This document shows positions 10,831-22,779 of a DNA stretch of 64,000 bases, one piece after another. The notes under the pieces were generated by a model. That model made no database searches. It saw nothing but the letters and a program-made list of their open reading frames with translations, and was not told the DNA's origin. Position numbers and translations under genes: made by a program. Every line of letters begins with the position of its first letter. Position 1 is the stretch's first letter. The DNA is from Lytechinus pictus (lineage: Eukaryota; Echinodermata; Echinoidea; Temnopleuroida; Toxopneustidae): positions 80,714,920-80,778,919 of the forward strand of contig NC_087247.1 of NCBI RefSeq assembly GCF_037042905.1. The letters run 5' to 3'.

Positions 10831-12765
10831 TATACTATCTTACCCGTAAATGCACTTATATAAACGAAAGCAATCACTCATTACCTCCATGAATGATAGG
10901 AGCAAACACGGGCGCGATGTCTTAAAGCGCAAAAATGGATGCTCATCCAAGACCATAATTTCTTTGCTTTGCCTGAATTTTATTTTATTTTAGTTATGGT
11001 CTGATTTCTTCGAGAAATCTGACCTTTTACTGTTTATATTTCAAATCGTTTCCAATATGAAATATGAAGCAACTCATCACATTTTTTGTTTCGATGGATA
11101 AGACAAACTATCACTTGTTCAGCTAGACAAAGACACAAGCACTTTGCTTTGAGAACACCTCGGATTGTAAGTCTGGTCACTTTTACTGACAGTAAACGGT
11201 AATATGAAATGAGATAACATTATAATTCCCTTGGCTTTTGAGGAATCGATTTCTAATGTAAGTTGAAGAAGTGGATCCGAATTATATGATTGGTTGTGTG
11301 CGCGAATGTGACCGGTCATCCAGTCGGAATAACACGTAGATTAAACTAATAACCAATGATGAGCGGTCATGGGTAAAGTATATTGACCAGGCATGGTTTA
11401 AAATGAGGGTACTTTAGCTATTAACAACAAACAACATCTCTCTATCATAAACATACCATACACATAATTTCGCTCGGGCTTTAGAATAGTTACAAACACT
11501 TGTTACATTTCAAACAGTTCAAACACCCTCGGCTACACCTTGGGCATGTAAAAGCAAGTTTCCAATGTACCTCGTGCGTGTAATTCTTTCTAATGGCCTC
11601 GATGGTGTGCATAATTTGTATACTGGTAACCATTGGATTGTGGACTCTATAAAAGTAAATCATGTTTCTTGTTACTTGATGCGATTTGATGCCAACTCGG
11701 ACTTTACTCCGCCCACGAAGATTGCAGTAAGGAAGAATATTTATTTTAGCATTCCTGGATTTATTCTGAAGCGCAACTTGTGACTCGTAGCCGGAGATCA
11801 ATTTAAAACAAAGACACATCAATCCTTTGAATCATAGAACGTAAGACATGAGAAGACCACTTATCTGCGTTGATCTATAACGTGTGAGATAAGGAGCCCA
11901 CGTAGGCCAACCAATTTACTAAACTTGCCAGATTAACAGAATGCATTTTCATTGGCAATATCTCATTTTTTAATGCAGCGTTCTCGTTCATGCATTCCTG
12001 TCCGGACGACGCCGTATATTATGTATATATACTTTTTTTATTATTCCGTGTTTGCTATTTGTTCACATCTTAATATTATTTTCTTTATAGAGAAAATTTC
12101 GACGCATCCACACCCACACTCGCGCCTCCTCCACCCCCTCCCATCCCTCATTTGAATTGCTCTTATGGATATTCCGAGGTATGTAAGGGTGCAGGGATAG
12201 GCCTGGTATAGATACGTTCTTTGTTTGGCATGTCCAATGTTTCCTATACTAGATTGGGCGGATCAATAATCAATTTCGATGTAGCCAACGATGCACTTTG
12301 TAGCTATTAGTATGATTTATATGATCCCTTGTCCTATTATTTATGCATTGTTAGTAAAGGTCATATTCGTTGACAGATTGATAAAAGGGAAAGAGGAGAG
12401 TACCGGTATGGATATAGTTAATGTTTCCGGCCGTTAGTGCGAATGATCGTGAATCTTGTCTCAATGACGTCTTCACTACAGCATTAGAGTCCTTACCAAA
12501 AAATAAACCATGCACGTATTCAGAATATCTTTTATTGTAAAAAATATATATATCAAAATATTTTCTTTAAGTCCGCACATTTTCTTGGAACCTGGTAGTA
12601 TCAAGATTTGAAATCACCCGCCTTGCAGTAGTTATTGGGCTATAGAAACTTGAAATTCCTTAACTTTTCAAAATTTCGACTTACTTGTAGACTTACTTTA
12701 TATTATACTTTACCATTTCCCCTAACTTGGTATAGAGTGAATCTATTTGTACGTTTGTTAAGCTC
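10831..12765. other. No feature seen
   Basis: AT-rich DNA. A 110-codon minus-strand frame at 11490-11822 ends in a Cys-rich tail but matches nothing I know. No inverted or tandem repeat of note. Confidence 0.4.
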
Positions 12766-12769
12766 CTTT

Positions 12770-13385
12770 TACGCCTTCGCGAATGCAACACGGTAAATCC
12801 CGGATTGTCGATCCGTGTACCGGCTACTCATCCGGCTCCATCCCTGATGTACCGGCATATCCGGGAGAAAAATTGAACATGTTCAGTTTTTCATCCCGGA
12901 ATACACGGACGGATAACCATCCGTGTTCATCCTTGTAGCCACCTTGTACATCCGTGTAGCTACTGCATGCATCCGGGAGGCCCCGTGTAAGAACCGGGAG
13001 GTCCTTGTTAATACTTTAATACTGGCTATATCCGGGGTCGAACATTTTCCGTTCTTTACGTATATGAACAATAGTCCATGCTCATGGTCATGTTTCGGTA
13101 CGCTTCAAAAGTTACAAAGAGGAAAGAAACTTCATTCTTGGCCATAGCTCTTTAGATATCCCATTAGAGAACTTTAACCACCTTAGAGGTCCATGTAAGG
13201 ACCAAGTAACATCCGTGCATTCCATGTTGACTCCGGTAGCTTATCAAGCAGATCCCTAGTGCTTCCTTGTCTATCCTTGTAGAAACCGCAATTTGCGTAC
13301 ATTTCCGTGTAAATACCCTGTCAAATCCTATATTCACTCCGGCAATGCTAGAAAATATCAGTTTGGCACCCCGAATCGCCACGGA
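12770..13385. repeat. Degenerate repeats of CATCCGTGTA/CCTTGTA/CCGGGAG words
   Basis: The short words ATCCGTG, CCTTGTA, CCGG and CCGGGAG recur irregularly over about 600 bases, giving a GC-richer island than its neighbours. No fixed period is visible, so it may be a decayed minisatellite. Short frames on both strands here are readings of the repeat. Confidence 0.45.
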
Positions 13386-13455
13386 CAGAGATCCGTGAAG
13401 GTGTTAAAGCACTTTTACACCAGAGATCCGTGAAGGTGTAAAAACACTTTTAAAG
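13386..13455. repeat. 35-bp tandem duplication
   Basis: CAGAGATCCGTGAAGGTGT begins at 13386 and again at 13421, so the unit is 35 bases and present twice. Each unit can fold, since GGTGTTAAAG pairs with CTTTTACACC. Confidence 0.8.
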
Positions 13456-13755
13456 CACTGTATAAACATTGTCCATACGATTTTGAATGTTATGACGTTT
13501 GTCAATGTTTTAAGCAGAAAACCTCATCCATATGTACTTAAGTAAAATATTTGTCCATATATGTTTCGGAAGTTCATTATAATCATGCAATTCTTGATTA
13601 TATTTGTGCTTGCTTTTGCTTCATTTTTTCGTTACTGGAAAATGCAGGTAGCCAGTAATGGGTCATTTGACAGAGTCATTTGGTAGTGTACAGGCATAAG
13701 ACCTTGAATATTTCAACATATTTTGACAATGTCATTATTTTTATCTTTTTTCTAG

Positions 13756-13786
13756 GACCACTACAACAACTATCCCTCCAACTACA
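13756..13786 (+). other. 5' untranslated end of the GPCR coding exon
   Basis: A pyrimidine-rich tract ending TTTTTTCTAG at 13755 is a good splice acceptor. It lies 31 bases before the ATG and suggests an upstream noncoding exon that I could not locate. Confidence 0.5.
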
Positions 13787-14887
13787 ATGGAGTCTTACAG
13801 TTCAGTGAGCTGGTCCAGCTACTACGTTAACCTGACAGAACCAACATGCGAAGCGAATTGGGGGAAGCTCTGGGGTCCGTTCTTTCTCATCCTCGTTGCC
13901 ATCTTTGGTTTCTTTGCAAACTTGAGCCTGGTGATAGTTGTGCTCCGCTACACACACTTCCACACAGCTCCGAATATTCTGGTACTAAACCTGGCTATCG
14001 GGGACATGCTTCATGTGCTGGTGTCTGCACCATTTCACGCAGAACATGAGATACACCATTGCTGGCAGTTTGGACTGGTAATGTGTAAGCTGAGTAATGG
14101 CATGCAGGTACTCTCTCAAGGTGTCTGTATTTATTCTCTTATGGCAGGAAGCATCGAACGTTATTGTGCCATTACACGTCCGGTAGGAGACAATAGCACT
14201 CTATCACCTCACCTAAAAACATCATTGGTGGTGATTATCATATGGGTGGTGTCTCTGGCTCTTTCTATTCCAATTATGAAAATTGCCCATATGCCGACTT
14301 CGGTAACGTGTTTCTATTTGCCTCACTTCGAACGAACTGCACTGATACACGAGACATTCCGTTTCATCGTTATGTATGTCATACCACTTATCACCATCAC
14401 TTTCTTCTACACCAAGATGTCGCGAACACTCATCTTGAGTACTTCTCGTTTCTCCGGTGAGCGTCAACCAGGTGCAGCCCCACAGCTTAACACGAGACGT
14501 CGAGTGGCTATCATGCTACTCACCATCGCCATCTTCTTTGGCATCTCTTGGTTGCCTTACTTTGCTTATGCACTGTGGTTCCAGTATGCTTTTGATTACA
14601 GAAACCCATCTCATCCTAGAATCGCCCATGTATTCCGCCAGGTTCGTTTCATTCTTGCTTTCTTGAATACGTGTTTCAATCCTGTCGTGGTGTACGCCTT
14701 GAGTACAAGTTACCGCCGAGCACTTGTACACACTCTGCGTTGTCGACCATCTAGCGAGATGGGACGAGATGGGCCAAGGAGTAATTACTCAGCCTACAAG
14801 AATAGCGTGGTAACGGCTAGAAAACGAGTTACAAATCATAATAATGCATGCTTTGAAAGCACTGATATGACTGTTTTGAGTTCATAA
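13787..14887 (+). CDS. Class A neuropeptide-type GPCR, bombesin/endothelin/CCHamide-receptor-like
   Basis: This encodes an intact 366-residue seven-helix receptor of the plasma membrane, probably sensing a peptide and coupling to G proteins. An N-glycosylation site (NLT, 15-17) lies in the short N-terminus. Helices fall near 31-53 (N45), 62-84 (LNLAIGD, D73), 100-122, 146-165 (W153), 191-212 (P200), 241-262 and 283-306. C100 at the top of helix 3 and C175 in loop 2 can form the standard disulfide. The DRY motif is ERY (124-126). Helix 6 has SWLP (254-257). Helix 7 has NPVVVY (298-303), with an extra residue before Tyr as in the NPxxLY of bombesin and endothelin receptors. That, plus the WxFGxxxCKL stretch at 93-102, supports the subfamily. 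The coding part is one exon, typical of many such receptors. The ligand cannot be told from sequence. The start is the first ATG after the acceptor. Confidence 0.93.
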   Translation: MESYSSVSWSSYYVNLTEPTCEANWGKLWGPFFLILVAIFGFFANLSLVIVVLRYTHFHTAPNILVLNLAIGDMLHVLVSAPFHAEHEIHHCWQFGLVMCKLSNGMQVLSQGVCIYSLMAGSIERYCAITRPVGDNSTLSPHLKTSLVVIIIWVVSLALSIPIMKIAHMPTSVTCFYLPHFERTALIHETFRFIVMYVIPLITITFFYTKMSRTLILSTSRFSGERQPGAAPQLNTRRRVAIMLLTIAIFFGISWLPYFAYALWFQYAFDYRNPSHPRIAHVFRQVRFILAFLNTCFNPVVVYALSTSYRRALVHTLRCRPSSEMGRDGPRSNYSAYKNSVVTARKRVTNHNNACFESTDMTVLSS

Positions 14888-16353
14888 CTAATCAATATAT
14901 TATTTTGTTGCAAGCGAATGCATGTACGTGATATTGCTTGAGGACGGGAAACACATCATGTCAAACATCATAAAGTTACTATCACAATCTTTATTCTGCT
15001 AAGTAAAGATCAATTCTTAGATATGTTGTAAATACAAGTGAAGCGCTCATTCATGATATAATGTAATCATATTTAATTTCTTACTATTGTAAAATCTGTA
15101 CAAAAAATATCATTATGCTTTATTTGTGAAACATATCGTAACCAAGATAAATCGGTGTAATTTTGTTCTAAGGCATAATGAGACTCCGAGGTTTCGTTCG
15201 TTGTAGGAATATGGACGTTTTTTAGGTTTGCTTCTTACACGTGTGGAAAAAAACAACAACCTACTCATACCTAGACGGAATTAAACCAACTATTATGAAC
15301 TGACCAATCAAAAGTTGACCATGCTGACGTTTGACTGTGCAAACCTGTGACCTTCATAAAATAAAACTCATCCAATACAACTAAACTGAACTATTTCAGG
15401 AAACTAAATTCAAAAGACGACCGACGACCTGACAAACTATAAACTATATGACTGCTTGACTTACTACGACAATCTACTTTGAATATCTGACTGACATAAC
15501 GTACTTCATAATGATCAAATTATAACAAAAGCTCGATGTTTCACACATCGATCACTTTATTCAACGTAACATCCTCTACCACCTCACTAGGTCATTTGTC
15601 TATGATTATGAACAATTTATTACACTGCTTAGATTAATTTGGTTCCTTTTGGAGGAACGAAGCACTTCTAGCAATACATTACCATGATTACAGATTTTCG
15701 ACAAAATAAGGTGGTATGAAGATGTTCTTTTTCACTTTTTACAAAAACAAGCTTGTGACGGCGGAGGTATTTTTTGTTTAATTGCAGTTACCATTATAGA
15801 GGACAGAAACACGTCATATTGGCCAAGATCAGAGAATCAATAATCATGATCAGTATAGAAACGCATGACTGGTATGTAAAGACTAGCCCGTTCGTAACTT
15901 CGACTGTTGACCGGGGATGCTTACCACAACGCCCAGATTTACAAATAACACATATATTGTGCAAAAATGTTCATATTGGAAATTAAATAAATAAACAATC
16001 ACAGCAGAGTTGCTCAGGTTGCGTAGATATGTAACAATGCAATATGTTTTGTATTCCTACATTAATGTCTTTCTATACCGCAATTTGAATTTCACTAAAA
16101 TTAATTAAGGGGTCATTGCTATTATGCTAACAGGGCAACATTGTTTGATAAATAACTTTTGATATAAAGGTGTCTGTATTAGGAAAATCCGCTAATTGAA
16201 GAATTACTGACAATGAACTGACGACTAAAGTACTATTCTTTTTATGCCAGTGTTTGAAAAAAATTAATACTCTATTTTTACATGTTTATTCTGTAACTAA
16301 ACTCGCTGAAGACGAAACAACTATTGCATTGTTTTGGTCTTTTAATGAATAAA
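14888..16353 (+). other. Probable 3' untranslated region and candidate poly(A) signals
   Basis: AT-rich DNA follows the receptor stop. AATAAA hexamers occur at 15360-15365 and 16348-16353, among others, and either could end the transcript. No other gene is visible. Confidence 0.3.
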
Positions 16354-16477
16354 AAAGATTTGACTGAACTAACAACTTGACATAATTTCGCATAATTTAC
16401 TTATTACTTTGCCAAATATTATTTTAATGACAGAAAAAAGATGTATATTTCCCGTTGGACAGTGCCCTGGGATTTTT

Positions 16478-17499
16478 GTCTCGCCTGTATAGCAGAGCGA
16501 GACTGTATAGGAACCGCTTTTCCGACGGCGGCGGCGGCGTCGTCAACATTGAAATCTCAACCAAGGTTAAGTTTTTGAAATGTCATCATAACTTAGGAAA
16601 CATATGGACCTAGTTCATGAAACTTAAACGTAAAGGTAATCAAGTATTACTAAACATCCTGCCTGAGTTTCAGGTCACATGATCAAGGTCAAAGGTCATT
16701 TAGGCTCAATGAATTTAGACCATATTGGGAGAATCAATATCGATATCTTAACCAAGATTAAGTTTTTGAAATGTTGTCATAACTTCGAAAGTATATAGAC
16801 CTAGTTTATAAAACTTAGACATAAGGGTAACAGTGTATCACTAAAGTTCCTACCTGAGTTTCAGGTCACATTACTAAGGTCAAAAGTCACTTAGGGTCAA
16901 CGAACTTTGGCCATGTTGGGGGTATTTGAGGAATTGTCATCATAACTTTGAAAATTTATGAATCTAGTTCATGAAACTTGGACATATAAGAGCAATCAAG
17001 TATCCTTGAACATCCTGTGTGAGTTTCAGGTCACTTGACCATGGCCAAAGGTCATTGAGGGTCAACAAACATTGGTAATGTTGGAGGTATTTGTGAAATT
17101 GTCATCATAACTTTAAACATTTATGGATCTAGTTCATGAAAATTGGACATAAGGGCAGCAATATATCCCTGAATACCCTGCGGGTTTCAAGAACATGGCC
17201 AAGATCAAAGGGATTTAAAGGTCAATGAACTCTGGCCGTGTTTGGAGTATGTGTTGAATTGGCATCATAACTTAGAAAGTTTATGGATCTAGCACATAAA
17301 ACATCGACATAAGGGTATCAAGTATGAATGATTGTTTTGCACATGTCTTAGGTCACATGATAATGGTCAAATGTCATTTTGGGTCATTGGACATAATATT
17401 TTATTATCATATTAGTGTTTTCTTATGTGAATAATTATTCGTTAGCTGTTTTCAAAGGCAGCACTGCTGCTGTATCGCATTGCGTAATGCAGGCGAGAC
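16478..17499 (+). mobile_element. Tandem-cored element with terminal hairpin (GTCTCGCC family)
   Basis: It starts GTCTCGCCTGTATAGCAGAG then CGAGAC, which folds on itself, and ends ATGCAGGCGAGAC, the inverted match of the start. Between them are about five degenerate units of 160-190 bp. Each unit has TTTTTGAAATGTCATCATAA, GAGTTTCAGGTCAC and GGTCAAAGGTCATTTAGGGT words (TGTCATCATAAC-type words near 16582, 16774, 16937, 17101 and 17260). No protein is encoded. Partial copies lie at 4510 and 59206. The transposon class is not clear from the ends. Confidence 0.82.
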
Positions 17500-17529
17500 T
17501 GCCAGAGGCGTTCCACTTGCGTTTTTTTT

Positions 17530-17830
17530 TTATTGGGGGTGCTGATGTAAATTTGAAGAGCAAAAAAAAATCACTTCAAAATGGAAATAAACTTTGTCCC
17601 GAGAAATTTGAAAAGCAAAAAAAGCGGGTTTGACTACAAAATGGAGATCTGCTAGTAATTCGTCCCGAGAATTAAAAAGCAAAAGGGCTTCACTACAAAT
17701 TGAAGTCATTTTGGTTCCAGAGAAATTATTAAGGAGAATAATACACGCAGTACCCTCAAGGAAATTGTTGGGGGTGCCGAAACATCCCCGCTTCCCAGGG
17801 CCATGCCATTAGAATGGTATGTTTGTTCTG
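17530..17830 (+). repeat. Dispersed repeat, copy 1 (AGAAATTTGAAAAGCAAAAA family)
   Basis: It contains internally repeated words GAGAAATTTGAAAAGCAAAA and TTCACTACAAATTGAAGTCA, followed by CACGCAGTACCCTCAAGGAA and CCCCGCTTCCCAGGGCCATG. The same order is found at 30540-30790, so it is a genomic repeat. Small frames here (17415-17812) read through it. Confidence 0.7.
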
Positions 17831-17839
17831 GATTCGGAC

Positions 17840-18838
17840 GGGGTTTTGTGTTGTTGAAGCGCGATGGATGCGGAAGGAAATTAAGGTATATCCGTTTGCG
17901 TACGCATGAAGACATCTTAAAGAAATAATATTCCTCGAAGGTAGACATGAAGTCTCGGCATTTATAATTATGACACTTGTAGAAGTAAGTGATATTAGTG
18001 ACCTATGGAAATGGGACGCCATTGACTGGATATTCGACCATTATAGGAAGCGCCCTATTAGCAAGAAATTCATTCGATACCATGCCGTAATATTCTATTA
18101 AATCTCCGAGATAACGACATCGAATGACTATTCGAATATGCACTGGATATTCTTTTTAACATTGAAAATATATTTCTAGTTAAATTGCGCTGTTACATTT
18201 GGAACATCATTATTATATTCCAATTTGTCATTCTAAACTATTTCTGGAGTGGTTTTGTTTTTATCTTATAAAAAAGCCACATATGGTTTGGTAGTTAAGT
18301 ACTGAACACGAAATTTGTATTCATATTCTCTTTTAAATGTGATACACCATTTATTGAAATTTCGTATATAATTCTGTATATTCATATTTGCATTAAGTCA
18401 GTAGTATCAAAATATATGTACATATCGCTTCCATTTTTGAGGATGGCATTTCACCAAGGTTTAGATGTATTTCATAGTGCTGACATCTGTGTTCTCTTAT
18501 TGTTATTTTTTTCAGTTGTAATAGTACAATGGGGACTTAGTAGTATTACGGTTTTATATTGATATATCACTTTTCACAACCATATGAGTTGTAAATGTCC
18601 GACATGTGTTTATGTTTTGTTTTGCATAGTGGTCCTATACATATTCTCAACAAATTTAATGTTCCTGTATATGATTTTAAGAAAGAAAAAAAAACGAACT
18701 TTACACTGTGGGCATGATAACAAGGTCATTATGAGGCTAACTACGATGGAAAGATTTTCAGTTTACATTTCTATCATCATTTTCCTTTATCATGTAAGGA
18801 TCTCTCTCCAAAACAAGTAAATATCCTAAAAATTATAC

Positions 18839-18840
<2 letters not shown>
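17840..18840. other. No feature seen
   Basis: AT-rich DNA. A 78-codon frame at 18584-18820 has a hydrophobic segment and basic tail but no recognisable homology or splice context, so it is not called. Confidence 0.4.

Positions 18841-18905
<65 letters not shown>
18841..18905. repeat. (AT)n microsatellite, 65 bp
   Basis: An uninterrupted alternating A/T run. Confidence 0.97.
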
Positions 18906-18906
<1 letters not shown>

Positions 18907-20335
18907 TAAAAAGAGCTTGATATTTTTTAATGTAAATTTATCTTGTTACTTAATCGTATCATCTAGATATCTTTCAAATCAATGACACCTCCATATGAAC
19001 TTAATTCTTAATAAACAGCTGCATGATTCCCGATCGAAAAAGAAAATGTATCACGGTGTGCTTGGAGCACCACTTAAAAAACTAGATATTTGAAAGGAAC
19101 ACGAATCCATGACCAGAGTCGATATCAAATGTTTTCATTTAATGGGGACGTTGTGCACCACATCGTTCATCTTTTGAAAGTCAATCAACCCTAATGGTAA
19201 TGACATCTAGAAGGCATCGTTCACTTAAATCTACTTACCAATGAACATCTCTACTAACAAAAAAAAAAGAGACATTGACTCCTTGCCATGTCAATTTGTA
19301 GCTTGGTTCAAACATTTGAGTATGATTCCCTTTATAGACTCAATTACCGGACTCCTATACCATACCATTCATAGTATTTCTCATGGAGTCTCCAGCTGAT
19401 CTAATGTCTCTGTAATTCATGAGAATTACGGCAAAGGAGTATATATAAAATAAAAATGGATCGCTTCGTTGCTCATATTGTTATTAAAAAAACATTTACT
19501 TTACTTATTGTATTTGAACTATTTTGAAAATTAAATTGTCTTCAATGAAATTCAATGTCCTCTTCATTTATGCGTCTGATTGTTATTTAACTAACAATTG
19601 GAAATGTAATGTTCGAATGCAGTCCACATGGTCCAGTAGCTCAGGTGTATTGATTTAGATGTGTTAATTTGAATGATTTTTTTTCTAGTTTCCGTTAGGA
19701 ACTGTTATTTCCATCGATGGTAAGGGGTGAAATATATATTGAACTTGGACTTCCGTTGAACATGATAAGAAAACAACTATAAAAAATGATGATTTATTTT
19801 GTGTAAGTCGTTTTTGATGAGATAATAAAATACAAAACAAAATGTAACAAAAATGTTATCATCACTGATAGGGTCTGGTAGTATACACATTATAATTTGA
19901 TATTGGAATAACCATTTTAAGAATAGGGATGTTTACATATTAAGCACTAGATTGATTACAGAATTGATAAGTAAAAGATGCGTTCTGGCCCCGTTAGCCC
20001 TACTAGCAAGGAAAGGCAATCTAAAACCGTTTTCAGTAACTCATGATTTTTTTGGTCAGCACCAGGCTTACACTAAAATAGTCCGCACCACAAGTTTCAG
20101 TCCGGATATTTCGTATTTACTACGGAGACACTCTATAAAATTCACCAATTCCTTTGAAGTGTAAGATAAATCAAAATGGAGAGCTGAGAGGCTTTTGTCG
20201 AAAGTTGGTGGACTGGGAATCTCTTGACTCTGGACAACGACATATTTGCAATTGTTCGTCCGGCGCAAATCTTCGGATGATCTGCTGTCCCAATCCAAAT
20301 TTCGACAAAAGCAAGTACATGCAATTGTGCTGCCG
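18906..20335. other. No gene seen
   Basis: AT-rich sequence. A 12-bp inverted pair, CTTTTGTCGAAA at about 20192 and its complement near 20300, borders the start of the array that follows. Confidence 0.4.
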
Positions 20336-20390
20336 GAGTGAAATAATATCTGAAAATATGATTTTTGTCAAAATATTTATTTTCTTGATA

Positions 20391-22720
20391 TCAAAATGGC
20401 CGCCATCATAGACCCCTGTAGGCCTACAATATGAATGGGGAAAATTAATTTTTACAAAATTGAGCACTGAAATGCAAGTAATTATGATCTATGAGTGAAG
20501 CAATGTCTGTAAACATGATTGCTAACGATATATATCATTTTTTATGTCAGTTATGTGATAAATCCTGTATTTTGATATTCAAAATAGCCTTCAAAAGCCC
20601 TAACACTATTATGTACAATGTGAATGGTGACACAAAAAAATCACAAGAGTGAGCACTAAAATGCATTTTGTTAAGATAAACGAGTGGAATACTGACTAAA
20701 AACATTATTGTTAACGAAATTTATTATTTAACATGCCATGTATGTGATAAACCCTGTATTTTGATATTCAATGTGACCGCCAAAGGCCCTAAAATTATGA
20801 TCTACGATGTGAGAGAGGACAAAAACAATCACAAGGTGAGCACTAAACGTTTTTTTTTTGTGGTAAATTAGTGGAATACTGTCTTCAAATATAATTTGCA
20901 ACGAAATATATTATTCGGGTTTCATATTTGTGTTAAATATTGTATTTTGACTTTCAAAATGGCCGCCAAAAGACATTGACTGTATTATATACAATCGATC
21001 TGGGAAACCAATTTTCAAATGAGTCAGCACCATAACATGCATATAATTGTGATTTAAGAGTAAAATATTGTCTGAAAACATAATTCCTAACAAGATATAC
21101 CATTCATTCTGCCAGGTAGGTGATAAATAATGTATTTTGAAAGTCAAAATGGCCGCTACAGGCCCTAACGGTAGGCCTATTATGTACTTTGTGAATGGGA
21201 ACATATAATTTTAACAGAATTTGGCTTTGCTTGACTAAATGGTGTTGCATGTATGAGTATACTATCGTCTGAAAATATGATTTTGTAACCAAATAGATCA
21301 TTTCTTGTGTTATTTAGGTGATAAATGCTATATTTAAATTTCAAAATGGCTGCAATATGTTTCTTTGTGGAAATTATCTTTCCCCATTCAAATTTTACAT
21401 ATTAAGATAAGGGACTATGGCGGCCATTTTTCATTTTTAAAAGGCTGCATTCATCACCTTTATGACACAAGCTATGATATATTTCGTTAGAAATCATTGG
21501 GTTTAGACAATACTTAACACTTACATCAAAATTAAGCCATTTTCATAGTACAAATTTTGTCAAAATTAATGTACATACTACTTTGGGCTATGGCAGCAAT
21601 TTTGAATTTCAAAGTAAGGCCTTTATTACCTTCTCAACCATTATGTGATGTATTTAGTCAGAAATCATGTTCAAGACCAAATTTTACCTATACATCACAT
21701 AGTTACGTGCGTTTTTGGTTCTCATTCTGGTGATGATTAGTTTCCCTATACGCATGTTACAGAATTTGTAGGGGCTTTTGCGACCGTTTTGAAAGTCAAA
21801 ATACAGTATTTATCACCTATGGGAGAGGAAATGTTATATTTCATTAAAAAAATCACGTTTTCAAACAATATTTTCCTTATACAACAGAATTATATGGATT
21901 TCATAGTCAGGCAAATCCTAATTCTTTCAAAAGTATTTGTCCCCATTTACATTGTAGATAATACTGTAAGGGCCCATAGGGGCCATTTTGAATTTTACAA
22001 TACAGCATTTATCTCATGCATGGAAAATGAAATGATATGTTTCGCCAGAAATCATGTGTTTAGACAATATTTCACTCGTATAGATTACAATTACATTCAT
22101 TTTATTGTTTTTACTCTTGTGAAAATTAGTTTCTTCATTCGCTTTGTTCATAATACAGATAGGGCCTATGGCAGCAATTTTGAATGTCAACATGCAGCAT
22201 AATTACCGAAATTGCAAGGGAAATGATATGTTTCGTTAGAAATCCTTGTTGTCAGACAGTGTTACACCAATATTTCGCAGTTATTGGCATTTTAAAGTCA
22301 AACAAATTCAAAGGTTGTGAAAATTATTTGCCCCCTTTTATATATTGTACACAGTATAAGGGGTCTATGACAGCCATTTTGAATATCATAATACAGCATT
22401 TATCACATTAGATAGTATACAAATGACATAGTTTTGTTAATAGTCATGTTTTCAGACAGTAGTCCACTCGCAGGTCACAATCACATGCAATAATAGTACT
22501 CTTGTTTGAAAAAATATTTTCCCCATTCATATTCTACATAATAAAGTATACAGGGTTTATGGCGGCCATTTTGAATATCAATAAAATAAATATTTTGTCA
22601 AATATCGCTTTTCCAATTGGTATTTCACTTCTGCACAACAACTACATGCATTTTATAGCTAATGTGTTGGCAATTTTATGATTTTCATGGGTAATTTGCA
22701 TATTTTGGCGGCCATATTGG
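20391..22720. repeat. Inverted array of about 188-bp units carrying TTCAAAATGGCCGCC
   Basis: In the left half the word CAAAATGGCCGCC or a variant recurs at about 20391, 20577, 20767, 20953, 21143 and 21339, a spacing of 186-196. From about 21418 its reverse complement GGCGGCCATTTTGAA takes over, at about 21418, 21595, 21785, 21980, 22170, 22365, 22558 and 22707. The units in between (GTGATAAATCCTGTATTTTG, GAAATATATCATTTC and so on) also flip. The structure is a head-to-head palindrome of two tandem arrays centred near 21390. No terminal repeat or target duplication was identified. Short frames across it are not genes. Confidence 0.85.
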
Positions 22721-22779
22721 ATTTTGCCAATTTGCGGAAAATGCTCAAGGTTACAAGAGTGGCATCATTCAGATTCGGA

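Noticed and set aside
9554-10892. Three long overlapping + strand frames (362-403 codons) and Lys/Arg/Glu-rich minus frames
   Set aside because: They are translations of a nearly pure C/T tract, with four-residue composition and no domain. Stop codons cannot occur in pyrimidine-only sequence.
11490-11822. 110-codon minus-strand frame with a Cys-rich C-terminus
   Set aside because: The cysteine pattern (CPRC, CLNCLKCNKC) fits no zinc finger spacing that I know, and no supporting context exists.
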